Shown here piece by piece: positions 56,760 through 64,000 of a stretch of DNA of 64,000 bases. Origin of the DNA: Corythucha ciliata (taxonomy: Eukaryota > Arthropoda > Insecta > Hemiptera > Tingidae); the NCBI GenBank assembly GCA_038030265.1, contig CM075937.1, positions 26,454,198 through 26,518,197 on the forward strand, read 5' to 3'. Position 1 is the first letter of the stretch, and the number at the start of each line of letters is the position of its first letter. The translations under genes were made by a program, and so were the position numbers. The notes below the pieces were generated by a model. That model had not been told where the DNA came from and did no database searches. It was given only the letters and a program-made list of their open reading frames with translations.

Positions 56760-56762
56760 TAA

Positions 56763-57012
56763 ATCGTATCCACCAAATACAGAAATTGTTTTCCCATGTT
56801 CGATCGTAAGCGACAAAACATGTTTAAAAAGTATCTTGCTCGCGGTAGAAAGTTTTGAAATTATGAAAACAATTAAAATGTACCACTAGGGTCACGTACA
56901 CAAATTTTCAAGAGAATCAGACGACATTAAGTTGTCCTAAACGAAAAATGCATCTCCTGTAAGTTGGCCAAGTGGAAGTGGCGCTTACGATACTTTGCCT
57001 TTCCAGTAACGA
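56763..57012. repeat. Right part of candidate element X
   Basis: Ends with the exact 34-bp complement of 35194-35227. TCGTAAGCGACA near 56804 and GGCGCTTACGA at 56980 echo the left subterminal motifs. Confidence 0.45.
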
Positions 57013-57384
57013 GTATTCCGAGCGATTTTTTCGCAATGGTACAGCACTTGGTTTGGTACAGTGCAGGTCTTAACTTAGCTCCCACTTAGGGACCCTAACC
57101 GAATTGGATGCTATCCTAAGCTATGGGTAGCGGTGGTACAACATTCTTCAATGGTTAAAACATATTTCTTGTTATTTTATATTTTTATTCAAGATTTACT
57201 TAGTATTATTTAGTCTTAAAATTAGTGACTGTCTTTCTTATACATGAACATAGCACAAACCTGTTAAACAATTGAACATAAATATTGACGCAATCCAGTG
57301 TAGTTTTTTGAATGTAGGCGGCGCTGATGGTATTTTTTACTACCACCAGACTACCGCCTGTAGCTGGAATTATTGAGTGCGTAA

Positions 57385-57470
57385 TGTTGGTCGACCTTAT
57401 CACTGGTCGACTGTAATCAGGGACAACTGTAATCTAGGTCGACTGTAATGTTGGTCGACTTGTTATCAGC
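57385..57470. repeat. Short imperfect repeats of TGGTCGACTGTAAT
   Basis: GTCGAC occurs four times in about 70 bp within near repeats of (G)GTCGACTGTAATG/CTTGG. A looser match lies at 57590. Surrounding 57013-57840 shows no gene or other repeat that I can name. Confidence 0.6.
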
Positions 57471-57840
57471 TAGTTCAACTTTTTCAGAGTTTTACTCTGA
57501 GGACAGCAACGACTTTGAATGGCTAACTTCGACTACCGTAAGCAATCCCTGGAAGGTGGTCGGATTTGGTAAAGTTGCCATTTGAATAAGTCGACCAAAC
57601 GCAAGTGCCCCATACCCCCTCCCCACGACACTGTCCTTCTGAGAACCAACCAGCCCACCATCACCGGCACCACTACCTACCTTACCGCTATAATCACATT
57701 TATCAGTTGTCAGTCATGCAGTTAGAGATGCAGTCATGCTAAGCTCCCTTTGTTCTCATGAAATTTTAGGCCTGTGACGATGTAGTAATCATGTTATTCG
57801 TTCATTAATAATTGAGAATCCTGCCGCGCCAACCGAGGCA

Positions 57841-58541
57841 CAGAGCTACAAGTAATTGGAGGTTTTTTTAGAAAGAGGAAAAAGGAAGATCGTAATCTAG
57901 AAGCATTGAGTGAGGGAACTTCGAGTCTATCCTTACCTGACTCGTCCTCCAATGATTATCTCACTTTGGTTTTTAGTGAGATTTAGGTAATCCATTAGAA
58001 ATACTGTGAATTGGATTGGTTTATTTTCAAGTTGTCATTATTTCTCAGGCTAGCCATTTGATGCAAATAAGCGTAGGTATTTATATTCCGACGAATACCA
58101 ATTGCATAATATGTGACTCTGCATTCTACTTTCGCCTTAGTCATTTAATTCTGGCGAAACCAAACTGGGCTTCATCAATTTTAACCCGTATTCTTCAAAC
58201 AAGTATCGTTGATTCTCACGTGATTATGAAAGAGCATTACTTTGAAACCGGGCCTGTCATCGGCTTTCACGTAGGTACCATTATTTTTAGTCGCTAGAAT
58301 TCTTGATCACCTTCCTTTTGGCAAATTAATCCTCTATAATTACTCAATGCACACGATGAATTTTTCGAAGCATGTTTATTTGCAAGATGAGAAAAAACGT
58401 ATATTCCCCGCACGATGTGGGGTATGTTGGATCCCTCATCCCCGGCAGAGCTACAAGTTTTAATTTTCTTTATTTTTATTTTGTATCAGTGTGTGGGTGC
58501 GTTTATTTGTGAAGTGTTTCAAAAGAGTCGGCGCTTAAGTG
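57841..58541 (+). other. Region upstream of the gap, possible 5' exon of the Mutator-like gene
   Basis: 57851-57970 is open and hydrophilic (FFRKRKKEDRNLEALSEG...), the composition expected of the basic N-terminus of these transposases, but there is no direct match. A 93-codon frame at 58016-58297 with a Cys-x2-Cys is unassigned. Confidence 0.25.
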
Positions 58542-59041
58542 NNNNNNNNNNNNNNNNNNNNNNNNNNNNNNNNNNNNNNNNNNNNNNNNNNNNNNNNNNN
58601 NNNNNNNNNNNNNNNNNNNNNNNNNNNNNNNNNNNNNNNNNNNNNNNNNNNNNNNNNNNNNNNNNNNNNNNNNNNNNNNNNNNNNNNNNNNNNNNNNNNN
58701 NNNNNNNNNNNNNNNNNNNNNNNNNNNNNNNNNNNNNNNNNNNNNNNNNNNNNNNNNNNNNNNNNNNNNNNNNNNNNNNNNNNNNNNNNNNNNNNNNNNN
58801 NNNNNNNNNNNNNNNNNNNNNNNNNNNNNNNNNNNNNNNNNNNNNNNNNNNNNNNNNNNNNNNNNNNNNNNNNNNNNNNNNNNNNNNNNNNNNNNNNNNN
58901 NNNNNNNNNNNNNNNNNNNNNNNNNNNNNNNNNNNNNNNNNNNNNNNNNNNNNNNNNNNNNNNNNNNNNNNNNNNNNNNNNNNNNNNNNNNNNNNNNNNN
59001 NNNNNNNNNNNNNNNNNNNNNNNNNNNNNNNNNNNNNNNNN
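58542..59041. other. Assembly gap, 500 N
   Basis: Exactly 500 undetermined bases, the conventional size for a gap of unknown length. It truncates the 5' side of the Mutator-like transposase exon that resumes at 59042. Confidence 0.99.
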
Positions 59042-60343
59042 GTCTTGCATGTGTCCGAGCCGAAAGGGAAGGAAGCACTCCAAAAGCACACACGTGCTTC
59101 AAAAATTGGTCAGGCAGTGCCAGCTCTATGGAATCGGCCTTAATTCTTGAGGGCTTCCAGAGCAGTGAGGCACTGTACGGAATTCGGTGGGCCTTTTATT
59201 ACTGGATAAGTATTGAAATAATTTTTATTCATAATATACTTGTCTTAGCTACAACCGATTAATAGCCGACGGAGACAGTAGCGTCTATATGGCTCTAGTT
59301 AAAAACAGACCGTATAAAAACACTCCCATAGAGAAGGTTGAGTGCACCAATCATTTACTGAGGAACCTTTGCAAAAAGATTAGAAATTTGACCGAAATGA
59401 AATCTGTCGGTACAGCCTTTTTAAGACGAATCGTGAATAGCAAGGTATCCAACTATATGTCTATTTGTTCAATTAATTAGTTATAGTTTCCTTTAAAAAA
59501 TAATAATTTCACTCATTTTCTTGGACAATCCATGCATTTTGGATTTGTGTCAAACACAAATCCAAAATGTCGTAATGTTCGCTTTGTTTTTGTGAGCATT
59601 TGTTCCGTTCATTTGTGCATAATGACGCGCAATTAATTAAATTGGCAATGCGAATTTAAATTTCACTTAGATTAAGGCAATGAGAGCAGCCGTCAACATG
59701 GCATCTAAACATTGGAGCCAGGAAGACGTGCCTCTTGACGATCGGGTGGAATTGCTGCGAAGAGACGTGAAGAATGCGCCTTTCCACCTCTTCGGCCATC
59801 ATGCGAAGTGTGCACAATATTTTTGCGCAGGACCAAAATCTAATGAGGTCGACATTGTCGAAACTCTGAAAAAACACGGTTATTACTACATTTACGGCGG
59901 CAGGCTTATCCCCTCATTGTAGTTGCTCGAAAAAAAATTTTTTTTGGTTCAGGGATGTGGTCTAAACTGGAAGAGGCCTTCGCGTATTTAGCACGCCACT
60001 CCTCGAGTTTGCTCCAACGACGAAGTAGCAATTTGGCCGAGAATTTCAACGGCATTCTAGCAAAATTCATCGGTAAAATAAAATGAATTATCAAAATATC
60101 TCATATTAAGGAACATAAATTATCAACGTTGGCTATTTAGGAGGAAAAAGAGTCAACTACGTGTTGCGAGGGAGTTACCAAACCCGGTGTCTTGGTGCGG
60201 TTGTCTCGGCCAATTCCAGGGTGCTTCAAAGCCGAATAAATAAGACCATGTTCGGCCGAAGCCCTGGAAAATTCACGAAGTTGTTGGAGCAAAGACGGTA
60301 CGATTATGATTTTGTCATCTTCATGGATGCCAGTACCTGCTGA
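59042..60343 (+). CDS. Mutator-like transposase, 3' exons (5' part in the gap)
   Basis: Exons: 59042-59186 (partial), 59249-59444, 59677 to about 59925, 59953-60072, 60141-60343 (stop TGA). The joints CG/C (ALYGIR/YNRL) and G/GA (KFIG/GKRVNY) restore frame exactly. Motifs: CLACVRAEREGSTPKAHTCF (Cys/His zinc site), SASSMESALILEGF, LIADGDSSVYMAL (catalytic Asp), KVECTNHLLRNLC, SNLAENFNGILAKFIG (probable catalytic Glu) and RGSYQTRC, all typical of the Mutator-like domain family common in arthropods. No stop or shift is visible in the exons; only the exon 3/4 joint is unresolved. Four or more introns is many for a transposase, so a domesticated or old spliced element gene is possible. Confidence 0.85.
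59535..59569. repeat. Perfect hairpin, 16-bp stem, 3-base loop
   Basis: CATTTTGGATTTGTGT, loop CAA, then its exact complement. It lies in the intron between Mutator-like exons 2 and 3. Confidence 0.9.
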
Positions 60344-61369
60344 AAGCTCCTATTCCTATAATTTAACATGAAAGTGTCTGGTATTTATTTCTGTTTTTCG
60401 CTGTTTCAATAGTGTGAGAAGAAGACAAATGAAGTCCACCAAGCTTAGCGGAAAACGGAGCCTTTTCCCTCCCTCTAAACAAGCTAAACAAGTTGGTCTT
60501 ACTTCAGACAACCACGCATTTCCTTCATAATATGTACAACTATGATTGACATTGGGCAACCATTTATTCGACAAATAAAAGCTACTCTAGGAGGGAATAA
60601 AAACAGCCTTTTCTGAAAACTCGCGTCTCGCGTAATCAACGTAGGTGAAAATTGAAAAAGGGTGGCTGAAATGGCGAGTACAAGTTGGTTGTTGTGGGAG
60701 GGAGATGGGTTCTTCACTTTTTTTTGAACGGTCTGGCGGGTGGCTTTTTGTTTTGACACCACCTGCACACAAGAAAAAAGAAGTAGAGAGGACCCCTCGT
60801 TCCCTCTCTCTATGATCTTGTAGCCCAACATTACCATCTTGGTTAGAAGAAACTCCGCTCCGCGCCACCGTCAACTATGGGTTCTCGATTTCCTGAAACT
60901 TAATGATAAAATTTAATGATCCTCGTGTAATAAAAACTTCGAGATCGTCCGTTGAAACACGAATCATTGCTTAGTGGCGCGACATTATGCGAGATAGCGT
61001 CCTCATCCGATACTGCTTGGTCCCGTTTTTTGGAAGATAGTTCGGAATCTGAACAAAAAAAAGTTAGGAACGAACCCAGCTGTGATTTAATTAGACAAAA
61101 AATTATGTACCACTTTTCTGAGTTACCGATGCATGACCTTTGTTCAAGCCGCCGCCCGAGTTCGAATGAGTGACTTCCCACTCACTTAATTTCTTTGAAA
61201 TTTCTTCCATGGACTTGCCATATAGGTCCTGTCCTCTACCCTGGTCCAGGGCACTTAAGATTTGTGATATACGAGCTAGTTGAACCACGTCGCTTGGCAT
61301 ACGATAAAATATTCAGAAAATAAAATAATCAGCCTGGTAAAAATTAAGAGAAAGGTTAATTTTAAGCCT
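60344..61369. other. No gene that can be supported
   Basis: A minus-strand stretch near 61303-61200 (VVQLARISQILSALDQGRGQ) and a possible first exon at 62493-62451 (ATG TCG ATA ... ending at GTGAGT) could belong to one spliced gene, but the frames do not join. The 60952-61173 plus frame is unassigned. Confidence 0.25.
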
Positions 61370-62075
61370 AAAAATTGAGTAAATTGCTAATTCGCGGCTA
61401 AAAATGAAAAAAATCGCCAATTTACAGCTAAAATTGCGCCAAACGCCAATTTGTGACTGAAATTGAGAAAATTCGCTAATTCACAGGTTTGAAACGCTAC
61501 GACGCGTCGCCGCTACAATTTAGAAAAAGCGCTAATTCGCGGTTAAAATTGAGAAAAATTCTAATTTGCGCCAAAAACGGAATATACGCCAATTTGCGGA
61601 TTCTGAAGGCAACTTTTCAGGCTGAAATTGAAAAAAAGCGCCAATTTATGGCAATAGGTGAAGAAACCGCAAATTCGCGAGTAAACTGAGAAAAATCGCT
61701 CATGCATTGCGAATGGTGAACCAAAGAAATCCTAATTCATGAAAAGTCCCCCTATTTTGCGGATAATATTGTGGAAAACACTTAAGAAAAACGTTAATTT
61801 CCAGCTAAAACTGATTAAAGTACTAATCCCCTGGTAAAAAAAAATTAAAAAATCGGTAATATGCTGCTAAAATTGAGGAAAACGCCAAAACTCGTGGATA
61901 ATTAAGAAACATCACTCACGGGATAAAAACGATACTTTGCTGCTAAAGTTGAGAAAATACGCCAATTCATGGCTATGGGAGGGGGTGGGGCAAAACCGCT
62001 AATCTGCGGATGAAATTGAGAAGAACGATACACTCGGCCGAAAAAGCGCTAATTTGCGGGTAGAGTCCAAAAATC
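61370..62075. repeat. Degenerate tandem array, about 32-bp unit
   Basis: About twenty diverged copies of a unit like GCTAATTTGCGG-CTAAAATTGAGAAAAATC, e.g. at 61373, 61408, 61440, 61472, 61530, 61560 and on to 62050. Unit length varies, unlike a CRISPR array, and there are no conserved spacers. Confidence 0.8.
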
Positions 62076-63128
62076 GCCCCTAACTAGAGATTGAGGCTAT
62101 CATGAGGCCAGCAAAATGTCCAGATTCAAGAGTGTGCTGGCTAGGTGGAATGATGACTAAAATGTGAAATTACCCCCCTCCCCTCACCCTTCCAAGATTT
62201 CAATCTGATCCCCCCCCCCAGGACAAATTCCTACCTACGCCACTGGTCAAGTCACTCACTACTTGGAATAAAACACGAAACCGAAAAGTCGTATTCCAAG
62301 GGGAATGCGAGACCCATCAGAGTTTGGTTCAACTATAGTTGTATTTTCTAATTGTGCACAATTAGAAAATGTCAATGGGCATGTCTATTTTACGATTTGG
62401 TAGTAATAAAGCGATGAATTGCACTTGAATTAAATGAATTGACTCACCTCGTCTTTTCGACTTGCTCAAGTTGGTTTGTCGTATCGACATTTTTCAACAT
62501 GAAAGTTGATGAAAGAAAAAACTGCAATCAACTTAAAAACAACGGTAATTACGCTTCACTTCTTCGGTTTTGAATTCAGCGTTCTAGGATTGAATGAAGA
62601 ATCAAGCATCAAGCAAGCGTGTTTATGTTTACTGTTTACTAGTCACGGGAAGGTTTCTACGTTGCGTTGTGAGGAGGAGGCTACTATAAGTCTAGGGGAA
62701 GCATACTTACAAGAAAATGGAGGACGGTTTTTTTTTTTGAGAGACTTGCAATGTGCAGCACGAAGAAATACAAAGTCGTTAACGTTAAATATTTATTCGC
62801 AGTAGAAATAAGTACGATGTTTAACTGAATGATTATTAATGAAGATGAAGAACATTTGGTAGTGCGATGAAGTTGGTACTAGGCAACAATAATGGCAGAA
62901 CACACATGGTCGTGAACGTGAGAGTCTGAGAGGTAACCGTTTTCCCCATCCCCACCGCAATTTGCAACGGAACGCGGGAACGCTACTAAACCAAGCCAAT
63001 TGAAATTTGAAATGGCTGGAGTGAGGATGGAGATGTGTGACGAAGAGGAAAACATGTTGTTATTCGGTGAAAGGTAATTACTCTATATTTCATTTAAATT
63101 ACCAATGGATTGTACATTGAAAAATAAT
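62076..63128. other. Spacer with a perfect 28-bp palindrome
   Basis: ATTTTCTAATTGTGCACAAT... at 62343-62370 is a perfect 28-bp palindrome without loop. The 99-codon frame 62506-62805 and others here have no recognisable product. Confidence 0.5.
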
Positions 63129-63585
63129 GAGTCATATTAATAAATAATAGCACGACCTTATTCAACCATCAACTTTTTTGAACCAATGCTCATCAGTTCA
63201 TGAATGAAAATGATTTTTATTCAGGAATCGATGACCACGTGCTTTCAAAAATTGTAGCATAAGGTCGTGCCCTTTTTATTCATATGACTCAGGCCCGTAT
63301 TTATGAAGCTTCCTTGAGTGAAGGAACCATTGAGATCAGTTTTAATCACAATAAAAAAAAATGCTCTAATTAATTTCAAGGGTACCTTAACGCCAAGGGA
63401 CGTTAATAAATACGTGCATCGGAGCCATATGAAGAAGAAAAAAAATGCATGACCTAGTAATTCAATTACCATCATTTGTTTATGAATGTAAATGATGATC
63501 TTTACTAGTCCACGTGCCACGTGGCCACGTGTTTGAACAAATGCAAGCATGAGGTTATGCTCGTTTTTATTCAAACGGTGCATTG
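63129..63585. repeat. Two related repeat units around a small MITE
   Basis: 63129-63290 is a hairpin (GAGTCATATTAATAAATAAT... pairing with ...TTATTCATATGACTC, and AGCACGACCTTAT with ATAAGGTCGTGC). 63420-63585 is a diverged copy. Between them, 63291-63416 is a MITE with ends GGCCCGTATTTATGAAGC and TTAATAAATACGTGC and inner pair GAAGGAACC/GGTACCTT. Confidence 0.65.
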
Positions 63586-63725
63586 AATCTATGTATTGCA
63601 TGTCTTGACGATTTCAAGAACGGACGTTAACTACTACGTTCATGTTTCAAAATCTCACTAATGGCTCGCCCAATCTACGATATCATTTTTCATTGCCTGG
63701 ATTCTGATTTTTTTTTTTTATCAGA

Positions 63726-63868
63726 ATGGATGTCGCGGACGGCCCGCCGCCATCACCACAAGCTGCAGTGGCCCAGCAGCAGGAGGAGGACCCACCGCCA
63801 CCGCCTGCACCTGAAATGCAGGTGCAGGTAGGTGGGGTCCCCCCACGAGGGCTCCCGCCGGCCGTGTA
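63726..63868 (+). CDS. Small proline-rich frame, possible first exon
   Basis: From ATG at 63726: MDVADGPPPSPQAAVAQQQ, then a Glu/Asp-Pro-rich stretch. CAG|GTAGGT at about 63828 is a fair splice donor; without splicing the frame stops at 63868 after PPRGLPPAV. Strongly GC-rich compared with neighbours. The rest of the gene would be beyond the window. Unidentified. Confidence 0.35.
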
Positions 63869-64000
63869 AGTGTTTCTCAGGACATTTACTAAACCCCCGT
63901 CTACATAAGACGCATAAACGCTACCGCAGGACGCCTAAATAAAATAAACGACATATGGCTCGTATTATTATCTGTGCGTTGCCCTGGTTTATAGTTGTGC

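Noticed and set aside
35194..57012. A single 21.8-kb Polinton/Maverick-like element
   Set aside because: No polymerase B, packaging ATPase, capsid or retroviral-type integrase gene of that class; the interior is explained by separate nested elements.
58503..59150. Several long frames across the N run
   Set aside because: They consist almost entirely of undetermined residues; artefacts of translating the gap.
61370..62075. CRISPR-like array
   Set aside because: Eukaryotic context, units vary in length and sequence, no regular spacers.

Overview
The window looks like arthropod (most likely insect) nuclear DNA. It carries an intact ecdysteroid-kinase-like (EcKL/CHK) gene, a family expanded in arthropods, spliced GT-AG transposase genes, AT-rich spacers and a dense mix of eukaryotic transposable elements (TEs): PIF/Harbinger, mariner-like, hAT, piggyBac, Mutator-like, LINE, Gypsy, Copia and many MITEs. 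There are no prokaryotic features. A run of exactly 500 N (58542-59041) is a scaffold gap. Species cannot be named from this sequence.

Layout. 1-1808: a hairpin MITE and the single-exon EcKL gene (minus strand), the only convincing ordinary host gene. 2300-13900: MITEs and foldbacks, including a hAT relic (5434-6910, perfect 8-bp target duplication) and a cluster of four MITEs, one nested (9100-9835). 14778-16996: a DDE-transposase relic with repeatedly nested copies of its own GACATACTG ends. 17242-21345: PIF/Harbinger unit 1. 21905-24594: a mariner-like transposon with about 637-bp terminal inverted repeats and a one-intron transposase. 24690-32765: an old LINE on the minus strand, broken by a hAT element (27816-31474) and a piggyBac deletion derivative (31505-32484). 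33640-34742: Copia gag-protease relic. 35194-57012: a block of nested elements, with two large TAA-flanked units in tandem (37229-46495 and 46499-56759). The first contains a LINE interrupted by a Gypsy retrotransposon; the second contains PIF/Harbinger unit 2. 59042-60343: the 3' exons of a multi-intron Mutator-like transposase whose 5' part runs into the gap. 61370-62075: a degenerate tandem array. 63726: a GC-rich, proline-rich possible first exon.

The most interesting observation is shared by the two diverged Harbinger units. Transposase and MADF/BESS DNA-binding partner lie on opposite strands and are interlocked: the last exon of each gene sits inside an intron of the other. In unit 2, where both reading frames are intact, the two last exons start back to back and share a 44-bp intronic segment that must supply both 3' splice sites. 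The same topology in two diverged copies suggests a maintained architecture that may couple expression of the two proteins. Many surrounding MITEs have TTA or TAA duplications, as expected for elements moved by PIF/Harbinger transposases.
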